In this document: piece by piece, positions 27,052-36,309 of the stretch
Layout: each line of letters opens with the position of its first letter
Numbering within the stretch: position 1 is the stretch's first letter
Assembly (NCBI RefSeq): GCF_014206975.1
Contig: NZ_JACHOU010000007.1
Span: 1 to 64,000, forward strand
From: Aminobacter aganoensis
GTDB lineage: Bacteria; Pseudomonadota; Alphaproteobacteria; Rhizobiales; Rhizobiaceae
Direction: 5' to 3'
DNA: 64,000 nt
Notes under the pieces: model-generated
Told to the model about the DNA's origin: nothing
What the model saw: only the letters and a program-made list of their open reading frames with translations
Databases searched by the model: none
Position numbers and translations under genes: made by a program

Positions 27052-28914
27052 TTGCAGAGACTCATCCTCGCCACCAGCGCCGTCGCGCTGGTCATTCCGA
27101 CGCAAACCCACGCGCAGCAGTCGCCGTCGCGCGACGACGTGACCGTGCTTCGACCGCTGGTGGTGTCGACGCCGCTGCGGCGCGAGACGGCGCTCGTCCG
27201 CTCGACGTCGTCGGTCACCGTCATCGACGAGGAGGAGCTCCGGACATCGGCGGCCGCCGACCTGCCGTCGCTGCTCAAGCGCTACGCCGGCGTGTCGATC
27301 ATCGGCTATGGCGGCCAGGGCTCGGCCTCGAACGTCTCCCTGCGCGGTATGTCGGCCGGGCAGACTCTGGTGCTGGTCAACGGCATCCGCACCGCCTCGG
27401 CAACCAGCGGCACCAGCTCGATCTTCAACATTCCCCTTGCCTCGATCGAACGAATCGAGATCGCCAAGGGGCCGCACTCGGCCCAGTATGGCGCCGACGC
27501 GATCGGCGGCGTCGTCAACATCATCACCAGGCAAGGTGGCCAGTGCGCCGACGGCCGCAGTGCCTGCGCCAGCATCACCACCGGCGTCACATACCCATGG
27601 GGCGGCTATGTCTCGGGCGATGTGCGCGGCCGCAGCGAAGGAGGCGTCGACTACTCCGTCGGCGGCAGCATTCTCGGCACGCGCGGCTACGACTTCACCA
27701 CGCCGCTGGCCTGGGGCCACGAGCCCGACGATGACGGCTTCCTGCAGGGCTCGCTGAATTTTTCGCTGGCCAAGGAATTCGACTGGGGCAGGCTTTATGC
27801 CGACGGCCTGTTCGCACGCGGCCGTTCGCAATATGACGACACCTTCCCGTCCAGCAATGAAGTCGACACCGACACGTTTGCCGGCAAGGCGGGTGCGCGG
27901 CTGAAGCACTCCGACAGCTGGTCCTCGACTGTCGAGCTGTCCAGCAGCCTGGACAGTTCGACCAACTTCCGTGACGGGGTTCCTGGCGACAGCAGGTTCG
28001 ACACCAAGCGCTACGGCATCTTCGCCTCGACCGAAAAGACCTTCGAGACCGGCGATGCCCGCCATGTCGTGACCGGCGGGGCCGAGGCCTATCGCGAACA
28101 GGTCGATACCACCGTCGATTTCGACGTCACCTCGCGCGGTCTCGAGGCGGTGTTCGGACAATATTCGGTCGAGTATGGCGCGCTGACCATCGACAGCGGG
28201 CTGCGCTACGATCACAATGAGCAGTTCGGCGGTGCCACCACCTACAATATCGGTGCCAGCTTCGAGATCGTGCCCGATCTCGTCGCCCGGGCCTCCTACG
28301 GCACCGGCTTCCGCGCCCCGACCTTCAACGACCTCTATTATCCCGGCTATTCGAACCCGAATTTGAAGCCGGAGACATCCCGGTCCTACGAACTTGGCGT
28401 CAACTGGCGGCCTACCGACAGCACGACGCTCGACGTCGCCTTCTACCAGACGTGGCTGAGCGACGCGATCGCCTCCAACCCGCCCACCTACATCCCCTTC
28501 AACGTCGCGCGCGCCAAGGTGACGGGCGTCGAGGCATCGCTGTCGCACGAGTTCGGCGACCGCTGGAGCGGCAAGGCATCGATCGACTACCGCTCGCCCA
28601 GGAACGAGGACAACGGCCGCTACATTCCCTATCGCGACCGCTTCAAGGCGACCGCAGAGCTGGGTTTTGCCGCGACCGACAGCCTGGACCTGACCGCCAG
28701 GCTGCTCTACGGGGCGGCGCGCCATGCCGACGCTGCGAACACCGTGAAGCTGCCCGACTACGTGACGGTGGATTTTGCCGCCAACTACACATTTGATGCG
28801 CAGTCGAGCCTGAAATTCTCGGTCGAGAACCTGTTCGACGAGCAGTATTCGACCGTCACCAACTATCGCGCGCCGGGCCGGACCTTCAACCTGAGCTTCA
28901 CGCGCGTGTTCTAA
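27052..28914 (+). CDS. btuB: TonB-dependent outer-membrane cobalamin receptor (BtuB-like)
   Basis: The 620-residue receptor imports cobalamin across the outer membrane using TonB energy. The best start is TTG at 27052: GGGGG lies six bases upstream and translation gives LQRLILATSAVALVIPTQ then THA-QQ, a clean Sec signal peptide. Upstream ATGs (26926, 26968) give an Arg/Pro-rich leader without signal features. A TonB-box-like region (RPLVVSTPLRR) is followed by the plug (SLRGMSAGQTLVLVNGIR; GPHSAQYGADAIGGVVNI) and a 22-strand barrel ending in aromatic FTRVF. The riboswitch 190 bp upstream fixes the B12 assignment. The next gene overlaps or abuts its stop. Confidence 0.9.
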   Translation: MQRLILATSAVALVIPTQTHAQQSPSRDDVTVLRPLVVSTPLRRETALVRSTSSVTVIDEEELRTSAAADLPSLLKRYAGVSIIGYGGQGSASNVSLRGMSAGQTLVLVNGIRTASATSGTSSIFNIPLASIERIEIAKGPHSAQYGADAIGGVVNIITRQGGQCADGRSACASITTGVTYPWGGYVSGDVRGRSEGGVDYSVGGSILGTRGYDFTTPLAWGHEPDDDGFLQGSLNFSLAKEFDWGRLYADGLFARGRSQYDDTFPSSNEVDTDTFAGKAGARLKHSDSWSSTVELSSSLDSSTNFRDGVPGDSRFDTKRYGIFASTEKTFETGDARHVVTGGAEAYREQVDTTVDFDVTSRGLEAVFGQYSVEYGALTIDSGLRYDHNEQFGGATTYNIGASFEIVPDLVARASYGTGFRAPTFNDLYYPGYSNPNLKPETSRSYELGVNWRPTDSTTLDVAFYQTWLSDAIASNPPTYIPFNVARAKVTGVEASLSHEFGDRWSGKASIDYRSPRNEDNGRYIPYRDRFKATAELGFAATDSLDLTARLLYGAARHADAANTVKLPDYVTVDFAANYTFDAQSSLKFSVENLFDEQYSTVTNYRAPGRTFNLSFTRVF

Positions 28915-28925
28915 TGGGAGCCAGC

Positions 28926-29792
28926 ATGCCGACCGATCGCTTCCGCATCCCCCGCCGTCGAGAGTGGCTGCTCGTGCTGGCGGGGGCCATATCCAGCACC
29001 GCTGCCCCGGCCATCGCCGCGCCGCCGAAACGCGTCGTCTCGATGAATGTCTGCACCGATCAGCTGGCCATGCTGGTGGCGGCGGAGGGCCAATTGCACT
29101 CCGTCTCATATCTGGCGCGAGACCCCGAGACGTCGGTGCTCGCCGGGCGCGCCAAGGGCCTCGTCGTCAACCATGGCCTCGCCGAGGAGGTCTTCCTGAT
29201 GCAGCCCGACCTTGTGCTTGCGGGTGCCTACACGACGCGGTCGACCGTTGCCCTGTTGCGGCGCCTCGGCATGCGCGTCGAGGAATTCGCACCCGACAAT
29301 TCCATCGCCGAGATCAGGGCGAACATCGTCCGCATGGGCGAGGTGCTGGAGCGGCGTGAGCGGGCGGCGGACCTGGTCGCGGAACTGGACAATGGGGTGG
29401 CTGAACTGGCCGTCCGGCCGGCCTCGGGAAAGACGGTCGCGACCTATTATGCCAACAGCTACACGTCGGGCGCGGGCACGCTGGTCGACGACATCGTCAG
29501 GCTCTCGGGCCTCGTCAATGTCGCCGACAGTCTGGGTCTCAGCGGCACGGCCCGTCTGCCGCTCGAGATGCTGGTGCTGGCCCAGCCCGATCTCGTCGCC
29601 GGCGGCGGCGAAAGCTACGATGCACCGGCGCTGGCACAGGAGAATTTCGTCCACCCGGCATACCGGGCGGTCGCCGCGCAAGGCAGCGCCGTGCCGGTTC
29701 CGGCGCGCTACACCATCTGCGGCGCGCCGTTCACGCTCGAGGCCGCGCGCCTGCTGCGCGACGCCGCCGACGGCAAGGGTGGCGTCCAATGA
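28926..29792 (+). CDS. btuF: Cobalamin ABC transporter periplasmic binding protein (BtuF-like)
   Basis: The 288-residue protein of the helical-backbone metal/cobalamin binding family delivers B12 to BtuCD. A signal peptide (RRREWLLVLAGAISSTAAPAIAA) is followed by KRVVSMNVCTDQLAMLV. I placed the start at ATG 28926, which has GGGAG five bases upstream; an ATG at 28914, overlapping the btuB stop codon, would add four residues. It overlaps the permease gene by four bases. Confidence 0.88.
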   Translation: MPTDRFRIPRRREWLLVLAGAISSTAAPAIAAPPKRVVSMNVCTDQLAMLVAAEGQLHSVSYLARDPETSVLAGRAKGLVVNHGLAEEVFLMQPDLVLAGAYTTRSTVALLRRLGMRVEEFAPDNSIAEIRANIVRMGEVLERRERAADLVAELDNGVAELAVRPASGKTVATYYANSYTSGAGTLVDDIVRLSGLVNVADSLGLSGTARLPLEMLVLAQPDLVAGGGESYDAPALAQENFVHPAYRAVAAQGSAVPVPARYTICGAPFTLEAARLLRDAADGKGGVQ

Positions 29793-30790
29793 GCGACACT
29801 TCTCGCTACGGCCTGGTGCTGGGGGCGCTTGCCGCGCTCACCGCGATCCTGTTCCTGCTTTCGCTGACCGTCGGTCCGGCAGCGCTTGGTTTCAGCGACA
29901 GCATCGCCGCATTGTTTTCCGACAAGTCCGGCGCCATCGAACTGATCATGGGCGAGATCCGCCTGCCGCGCGCGCTGCTCGGCCTGATGGTCGGGGCGAC
30001 GCTCGGCCTCTCCGGTGCCGCGCTGCAGGGCTATTTGCGCAATCCGCTGGCCGAGCCGGGGCTGATCGGCGTCAGCGCCTCGGCCTCGCTGGGCGCGGTC
30101 ATCGCCATCTATTCCGGGCTGGCGGCGATCTTCCCGCTCGCCTTGCCGCTGTCGGCGCTGGCCGCCGCGGTGCTGGCCGTCGTCGTCGTTCAATCTCTCG
30201 CCGGCCTGCGCGGCAGCACGCTGACCATCATCCTGGCCGGCGTGGCGGTGTCGAGCTTTGCCGGCGCGATGACCTCGCTGGCGCTCAACCTGTCGCCCAA
30301 TCCGTTCGCCGCGCTCGAAATCATGTTCTGGATGCTCGGATCGCTGACCGACCGGTCGATGACGCATGTCTGGCTGGCCCTGCCGTTCATGCTCGCGGGC
30401 TGGCTGATGCTGGCGATGCTGGGCCGGGCGCTGGATGCGCTGACCCTCGGCAACGAGACGGCGGCAAGCATGGGGATCGACATGCGGAGGGTACAGTTTC
30501 TGGCCGTCTTCGGCACGGCATCGGCGGTCGGCGCGGCGACGGCCGTGGCCGGCGCCATCGGCTTTGTCGGCCTCGTCGTGCCGCACATGCTTCGCCCCCT
30601 GGTCGGGGCAAGGCCGTCGCGGCTCTTGCCGGCAAGCGCTCTCGGCGGCGCCTGCATGCTGCTGGCCGCCGACATCCTGGTTCGGGTCATCGCGCCCGAG
30701 CGCGACCTCAAGCTCGGCGTGCTCACCGCCATCGTCGGTGCGCCGTTCTTCCTCTGGCTGGTCTACCGCACGAGAAGGAAGCTCGCGTGA
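29789..30790 (+). CDS. btuC: Cobalamin ABC transporter permease (BtuC-like, FecCD family)
   Basis: The 333-residue inner-membrane protein has about ten hydrophobic helices and family motifs RLPRALLGLMVGATLGLSGA, GYLRNPLAEPGLIGVSASAS and GFVGLVVPHMLR. It pairs with BtuF and BtuD to bring cobalamin into the cytoplasm. It overlaps btuF by four bases and btuD by one, so translation of the operon appears coupled. Confidence 0.92.
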   Translation: MSDTSRYGLVLGALAALTAILFLLSLTVGPAALGFSDSIAALFSDKSGAIELIMGEIRLPRALLGLMVGATLGLSGAALQGYLRNPLAEPGLIGVSASASLGAVIAIYSGLAAIFPLALPLSALAAAVLAVVVVQSLAGLRGSTLTIILAGVAVSSFAGAMTSLALNLSPNPFAALEIMFWMLGSLTDRSMTHVWLALPFMLAGWLMLAMLGRALDALTLGNETAASMGIDMRRVQFLAVFGTASAVGAATAVAGAIGFVGLVVPHMLRPLVGARPSRLLPASALGGACMLLAADILVRVIAPERDLKLGVLTAIVGAPFFLWLVYRTRRKLA

Positions 30791-31578
30791 TGCTGCTCGA
30801 CGTTCAAAACCTCAAGGCATCGCTGGGCAAGCGGCAGGTGCTCAACGGCATTTCCTTCTCCGTGATGCCGGGCGAGTTCATCGGCCTGATCGGGCCCAAC
30901 GGCGCCGGCAAGTCGACCTTGCTGCGAGCACTGCTGGGGCTCATTCCCTCGCAAGGAGCCGTGGCCCTGGGGACGCTCGACGCCCCCCATGTCGGCGCCA
31001 GGGAGCGCGCACTCCATATGGCCTATGTCGCGCAGGAGCGCGAGATCGCCTGGGCGGTTCCGGTCGAGATGCTGGTGTCGCTCGGCCGCTCGCCACACCG
31101 GCCGGGGTTTGCGGCGCTCACCGCCACCGACCGCGCCGCCGTCGAACGGGCGATGCAGCGGATGGAGGTGGACGGGTTCCGCGAGCGGGCGGCGACCGAA
31201 CTGTCGGGCGGAGAGAAGGCGCGCGTCCTGATCGCCCGGGCGCTGGCCCAGGAAACGCCGCTGCTGCTTGCAGACGAGCCGACGGCCGGCCTCGACCCGT
31301 CGCACCAGATCACGCTGATGCGCCTGTTCGCCGAGCTTGCGGCGAGCGAACGCAGCGTCGTCGCCTCGCTGCACGATCTCGGACTTGCAGCGCGCTGGTG
31401 CACCCGCCTGCTGCTCATCGACGGCGGCCGGATCGTCGCCGACGGACCACCTGCCGACGTGCTCACCGCCGAGACGCTACGCACCGTCTACGGTGTCGAG
31501 GCCTTTTTCGGCGAGAGCGCGGGCGGGCTGGTGGTGCAGCCGCTCGATCTCGTCGCCGAAACCGGAGTTTTGCCATGA
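30790..31578 (+). CDS. btuD: Cobalamin ABC transporter ATPase (BtuD-like)
   Basis: The 262-residue ATPase has Walker A GPNGAGKST (about 36-44), a Q-loop in AYVAQER, signature LSGGEKARVLIARAL, Walker B PLLLADEPTAGLD and the H-loop in ASLHDLG. The start ATG overlaps the btuC stop (TGATG). The ATGA junction at its end starts the next gene, so all five genes are one transcription and translation unit. Confidence 0.92.
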   Translation: MLLDVQNLKASLGKRQVLNGISFSVMPGEFIGLIGPNGAGKSTLLRALLGLIPSQGAVALGTLDAPHVGARERALHMAYVAQEREIAWAVPVEMLVSLGRSPHRPGFAALTATDRAAVERAMQRMEVDGFRERAATELSGGEKARVLIARALAQETPLLLADEPTAGLDPSHQITLMRLFAELAASERSVVASLHDLGLAARWCTRLLLIDGGRIVADGPPADVLTAETLRTVYGVEAFFGESAGGLVVQPLDLVAETGVLP

Positions 31579-32606
31579 CCCACCTGGAGCAGCTGTTGCG
31601 CCATCACTTGCTGGACTGGCGAAGCGGATGGAGCATGGGCACGTTCGGCGCCATCGCCGAGTTCCATCAGGATGACGGCGAGATCGCGGTGATCGACGAC
31701 CGCCAACTCCTGACCCGGGCAACGCGGCGCGGCGGCATCCGCCTGGAACGCAGCATGATGGCAGGGTTGGTGCCCGTCGCCTACGAGACGCTGAGCCCGA
31801 GGCGGCATCGCTGGAGCCAGGCGCTGGCGCTGTGCCTGCCCGATGCCAAGGCCCGGCGCAGCGGCCGATCGGTGCTGACCGAGATCGGACCGGACGACCA
31901 CGCGATCCGCGGCATCGACCGGACCGGCATCCTGTTCGACATGGGCCTGTCCCTGCCGCAATGCGATTTCTGCATCCGCACCAGCGAGCCGAAGCTCCTG
32001 GTCGAGCTGCGCGCCAATCTTGGCCGGTCGGTGTTCGACCCTGCCAGCGGCGCCATGCCGGCGATCCTGCGAACGCACCCGCATCGCGTCGCGCTGACCA
32101 ATATCGGGCGCGTCGAGGTCTACCAGAAGATCGGCGGACCGGACACCGGCGGCGTGTCGCCGGAGGGACCGCATACGCATGTGCTGCCGAAGCTGCTGAA
32201 GGGCGGGCGTACCCATTCGGCCAACACGCCGATTCCCGACGGCCTGCTGCCGCTCGGCGCGCTTCACCCCGGCAACCCCGTCATCGATCCGCTCGGACGC
32301 GACCGGCCGTTCGAGCCGATCCTGCATGGCGCATTCCAGGAGATGATGACCCGCTTCGGCACGGCCGAGGCCCTGGCCGGACGGATACATGTCGACGGCG
32401 CGCTCGCTGCCGGACTGTCGCCGATCGAAACCGAAGCGCCCTCCGGCCGCTTTGCCCGGTCGGCGATGCGGGTCGCGTTGCGCCAGAAGGCCCATCTCGC
32501 TGCGCATTCTGGTGACACCGCGCTCGTCCGGCTGGTTGCGGACTGGCAAGCGGCCTTCGAGCAATCCGCAACGGAAACCGAAGATGACGACGCTCCCGGC
32601 CACTGA
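31575..32606 (+). CDS. Unrecognised protein coupled to the cobalamin transporter genes
   Basis: I do not recognise this 343-residue soluble protein; it has no signal peptide or membrane helix. It starts in an ATGA overlap with btuD, so it is made together with the transporter under riboswitch control. Notable features are a CxxC pair in LPQCDFCIRT (about 133-136), a His-rich stretch GPHTHVLPKLL (about 200) followed by HSANTPIP, and a second Pro/His-containing segment GALHPGNPV. These could bind a metal or corrinoid, for example in cobalamin dealkylation, remodelling or intracellular handling, but nothing in the sequence proves this. The C-terminus is acidic (TETEDDD). Confidence 0.7.
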   Translation: MTHLEQLLRHHLLDWRSGWSMGTFGAIAEFHQDDGEIAVIDDRQLLTRATRRGGIRLERSMMAGLVPVAYETLSPRRHRWSQALALCLPDAKARRSGRSVLTEIGPDDHAIRGIDRTGILFDMGLSLPQCDFCIRTSEPKLLVELRANLGRSVFDPASGAMPAILRTHPHRVALTNIGRVEVYQKIGGPDTGGVSPEGPHTHVLPKLLKGGRTHSANTPIPDGLLPLGALHPGNPVIDPLGRDRPFEPILHGAFQEMMTRFGTAEALAGRIHVDGALAAGLSPIETEAPSGRFARSAMRVALRQKAHLAAHSGDTALVRLVADWQAAFEQSATETEDDDAPGH

Positions 32607-32659
32607 CGCCGCCATGCACGAGACGTCTGCGAACAAAACGGGCGTGGCCTTCCGATGAT

Positions 32660-32682
32660 TTCTTGATAAAAGAAGTCAAGAA
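32660..32682. promoter_or_regulatory. RirA-type iron-responsive operator (IRO) upstream of exbB
   Basis: A perfect 7-bp inverted repeat TTCTTGA (32660-32666) and TCAAGAA (32676-32682) with 9 bp between matches the IRO consensus TGA-N9-TCA of the rhizobial iron regulator RirA. It lies about 80 bp upstream of the exbB start, where iron repression of the energy-transduction operon would be expected. Confidence 0.7.
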
Positions 32683-32759
32683 TGTTAGTGGGCTCCCGAC
32701 CCGGCCGGGCAAGAGGCGCTCAAGCCATCGGTCAAATGGTTCGAAGTCGGAGATTCGAG

Positions 32760-33944
32760 ATGCTAGGCAGTGGGCTCATCGCAAGTGAAGGCAAGGCCGG
32801 CCGGTCCGGGCCGATCCGCCGATCCGCGCAGATCCTCGCAGTCATGTGTCTCGTCGCATCAACAACAGCAGCGTTCTCCCAAGACGCCGCTCCGGGCAAT
32901 GCGCCCGTCCAGCCGGCACCCGCCGCCCAGGCGCCGGCTGTCCCCACGTCCCAGGCTCCTGCCGCGCAGGCCCCGGCCGCCGCCGGAGAAGCCTCAGGTG
33001 CACCGGCGGTGCCGCAACCAGCGCCTGCTGCAGCCGCGCCGAACGCAGCGCCCACGGCATCGCCCGCTCCGGCAGATGGCGGGGCCGCAACTGGCGACCG
33101 TTTGCCCGGTGCCGTGCCCATGGGCATCGAAGCGCCGCTCGACAACATGACCGGCGCAGCGCCCGCCGCCGAGGTCCCGGCCAGCACGCTGCCGCACGAC
33201 CTGTCGCCATGGGGCATGTTCATGGCCGCCGACTGGGTGGTGAAGGCGGTGATGATCGGCCTCGCTTTCGCCTCGCTGATCACCTGGACCGTCTGGCTTG
33301 CCAAGTCGCTGGAGATTGCCGGCAGCAAGGCCCGCCTTGCCAAGGCGCTGCGCGGCATTCTCGGCGCGCGCCGGCTCGAGGACGCCTCGCAGGCGCTCGG
33401 CGACCATGCCGGCATCGGCGGCGTGCTGGTACGGGCAGCGGTCGAAGAGATGGAGATGTCGGGCCACGACCTCGGCCACGGCGATCCCGCAGGCATCAAG
33501 GAGCGTGTCGAATCCCGCCTGATCCGCATCCAGGCGCAGGCCGGCCGCCGGCTCAGCCGCGGCACCGGCGTGCTCGCCACCATCGGCTCGACGGCACCCT
33601 TCGTCGGCCTGTTCGGTACCGTCTGGGGCATCATGAACTCGTTCATCGGCATCTCGGAATCGCAGACCACCAACCTTGCGGTCGTCGCGCCGGGCATCGC
33701 CGAGGCGCTTTTGGCCACCGCCGTCGGCCTGATCGCCGCCATTCCGGCCGTTGTCGTCTACAACGTCTTTGCCCGCTCGATCACCGGCTACCGCCAGGGC
33801 CTGGCCGACGCCGCGGCCGGCGTGCAGCGACTGGTCAGCCGCGATCTCGACCGCCAGCCGCAGCGCAGCCAGCACGAGCGTCCGCATGCGGTCACCGTGG
33901 CCACGCCGGCCAATGGCCGCCACGCGCCTGCGGTCGCGGTCTAG
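32760..33944 (+). CDS. exbB: TonB-system proton channel protein ExbB
   Basis: The 394-residue ExbB of the MotA/TolQ/ExbB family forms with ExbD the proton channel that energises TonB. The start at ATG 32760 has GGAG seven bases upstream; earlier in-frame starts would overlap the IRO region. A signal-like N-terminus (ILAVMCLVASTTAAFSQ) is followed by a long Ala/Pro-rich periplasmic segment (about 42-140), as in the long ExbB type. Three membrane helices follow near 158-185, 270-295 and 315-340, with the conserved GTVWGIMNSF. The gene starts exbB-exbD-tonB. Confidence 0.93.
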   Translation: MLGSGLIASEGKAGRSGPIRRSAQILAVMCLVASTTAAFSQDAAPGNAPVQPAPAAQAPAVPTSQAPAAQAPAAAGEASGAPAVPQPAPAAAAPNAAPTASPAPADGGAATGDRLPGAVPMGIEAPLDNMTGAAPAAEVPASTLPHDLSPWGMFMAADWVVKAVMIGLAFASLITWTVWLAKSLEIAGSKARLAKALRGILGARRLEDASQALGDHAGIGGVLVRAAVEEMEMSGHDLGHGDPAGIKERVESRLIRIQAQAGRRLSRGTGVLATIGSTAPFVGLFGTVWGIMNSFIGISESQTTNLAVVAPGIAEALLATAVGLIAAIPAVVVYNVFARSITGYRQGLADAAAGVQRLVSRDLDRQPQRSQHERPHAVTVATPANGRHAPAVAV

Positions 33945-33955
33945 GAGCAGGTCCG

Positions 33956-34413
<458 letters not shown>

Positions 34414-34417
<4 letters not shown>

Positions 34418-35319
34418 CGGCGGCGGCGCATCTCGGCTTCGGCCTCGGCGGCATGAGCCGCCGCGAACTGGCGCTGTGGTCGGGCGCGGCCATGGTCATC
34501 GTCAGCGTCCATCTCGCCGGCGCCTGGTACCTCCAGCGGCAGCCGCCGATGATGCTGGACGAGATGCAGGCGCAATCCGCCGTGATGATCGACCTCGCGC
34601 CGATGGCGATGGCGCCGGAAGCAGTGCCGCAGGATACGACCGACCTCGTCGACAGCCAGGCTGCCGAAACCGTCGAGGAGCCGACCGAGACCATCACGCC
34701 GGATCCCGTCGAGCCGGTGACCCAGCCCGTGGAGGACGTCGCCGAAGATACGCCCGAGCCGCTGGAAGAGGTGACCGAGGCGGAGCCCGTCGAAGAGGTT
34801 GTGCCCGACATCGTGGAGGCGCCGCTGCCGGAAGTGGCAATGGCCATCCCCGAACCGCGCCCGGAGATCAAGAAGCCGAAGCCGGTCGAAAAGCCGGTGC
34901 GCGAAAAGAAGCCGGTGCAAAAGAAGCCGGAGCCGGTGAAGCAGGCCAAGGTCGAGAAAAAGCCGGCGGCGACCAACAGCCAGGCCTCGCAGAAATCGGC
35001 CCAGAATTCCGACAGCACCCGCGCGCCCGCGCCGGGACAGGGTGGCGGCAAGGCGATGTCGCCGGCGCGCTGGCAGTCGCGCGTCTACTCCCACCTCAAC
35101 CGGCACAAGCCCAGGAACGTGCGCAGCCGCGGTTCGGTCGCCGTCCGGTTCTCCTTCAACACCAATGGCGACGTGCTGTCGGTCAGGCTGGTGAGTTCCT
35201 CCGGCGACCAGGCCCTCGACGAGGCCGCGGTCAACCTGGTGCGCCGCTCGTCGCCGATCCCGGCGCCGCCGCCTTCGGTGCCGACGAGCATCATCGTGCC
35301 GATCGACTTCAAGCGCTGA
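34414..35319 (+). CDS. tonB: TonB energy transducer
   Basis: The 301-residue protein spans from the inner membrane to outer-membrane receptors. It has an N-terminal membrane anchor (about 22-42; LWSGAAMVIVSVHLAGAWYL), a long Glu/Pro then Lys/Pro-rich linker (about 65-185), and a C-terminal TonB domain (about 215-301) with YSHLNRHKPRN, GSVAVRFSFNTNGDV and the final IIVPIDFKR. It should serve both the BtuB-like receptor upstream and the STN-type receptor downstream. Confidence 0.94.
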
Positions 35320-35699
35320 CGCTGGGCCTGCCATTGCCGTGAAAACGGGACGGGCGGCGGTCTTCCAGGCTTGCACCGACCGTTCGCGGCAGCGTCCGCG
35401 AGCGGCGGCGTGGCGTGCTCACCTTTCGGTTGCGGCCCGCGCTGTGCCCAATTCGCCACACCCTCCCAACATAGTGCTGCGACAATTCGTGCCGGAGCGA
35501 GACGTCGCGCCGCAGTTAGCGCAGCAGAATCAAACACTAAACATGATAAAAATAGGAAGGTTTTCGTGCGACCCGCCCCGTTTCGCTAAGACATTGGGGT
35601 TGCACGACATTTTTTGAACGCCTAGTGAGCCTGCGTTGCCGTCGTTTCCAAACGGAACCGGCCTGCCAGCGCGAACTGGCGTGAAGAAGAGTGAGCAAG
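35320..35699. other. Gap between tonB and the ECF sigma factor gene
   Basis: This 380-bp stretch has no gene. A 9-bp GC-rich hairpin (35381-35389 with 35396-35404) may end the tonB transcript but lacks a T-run. An A/T-rich block near 35530-35570 contains ATGATAAAAATAGG. This resembles one half of the exbB IRO site (TGATAAAA) without the TCA half, and may be the promoter region of the sigma factor. Confidence 0.4.
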
Positions 35700-36203
35700 A
35701 TGGAACTCACCAGGCTACTACAGAGCTTTGCCTCGCTGCGCCCGCGCATCGAGGCCTTGACGCGCGGCCGTGTCGGCTGCAGCGCAACGGCGGAAGACAT
35801 CCTCCAGGATACCTGGGTCAGGCTGTCCAACGTCAGGCATGACGATGCCATCGACAATCACGCCGCCTTCGCCATGCGGGCCGCCAAGAACGCCGCCATC
35901 GGCCATTTCCGCAAGCAGCAGCGACGCAACGAGATCGACGCCGAGGTCAACGACCTGCTGTGGCAATCGGTCGACGAGATTTCGCCCGAGCGGATCGTGA
36001 TGGGCCGCGACATGCTGCGCGCCGTCGACGCGGCATTGCAGGACATGCCCGAACGGAGCCGGCGCATCTTCCTGATGAACCGGATCAATGGTGTTTCCCA
36101 TCGCGAGATCGCGCGCCAGATCGGCATCAGCGAAGAGGCGGTCTACTACCACATCCGACGTGTCGTCGAGCGCTTGGCCGAACTGCGCGACAGCCAGGCT
36201 TAG
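35700..36203 (+). CDS. ECF sigma factor, FecI-like
   Basis: The 167-residue sigma-70 family protein has region 2 (about 10-85; ATAEDILQDTWVRLSN) and region 4 (about 110-165; SRRIFLMNRINGVSHREIARQIGISEEAVYYHIRR). It is followed by a FecR-like gene and a receptor with an STN domain, the standard cell-surface signalling trio. It should therefore activate the receptor gene when ligand binds. The start could be GTG 35691 or ATG 35700; GTGAG lies close to the latter. Confidence 0.92.
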   Translation: MELTRLLQSFASLRPRIEALTRGRVGCSATAEDILQDTWVRLSNVRHDDAIDNHAAFAMRAAKNAAIGHFRKQQRRNEIDAEVNDLLWQSVDEISPERIVMGRDMLRAVDAALQDMPERSRRIFLMNRINGVSHREIARQIGISEEAVYYHIRRVVERLAELRDSQA

Positions 36204-36309
36204 GCCTGCGACAACATTTATTTTGCCATGACGCTTAGGCGTGGTGCCGTCTCGCTCGTCTATGATAGCAAGATGGTTGGGGTGCCCGTAACAAGCGGGC
36301 ACGTGCTGC

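Noticed and set aside
26842-29109. A 755-codon minus-strand open frame opposite the BtuB-like receptor
   Set aside because: It is antisense to a well-defined receptor and crosses the riboswitch; no protein-like motifs were seen.
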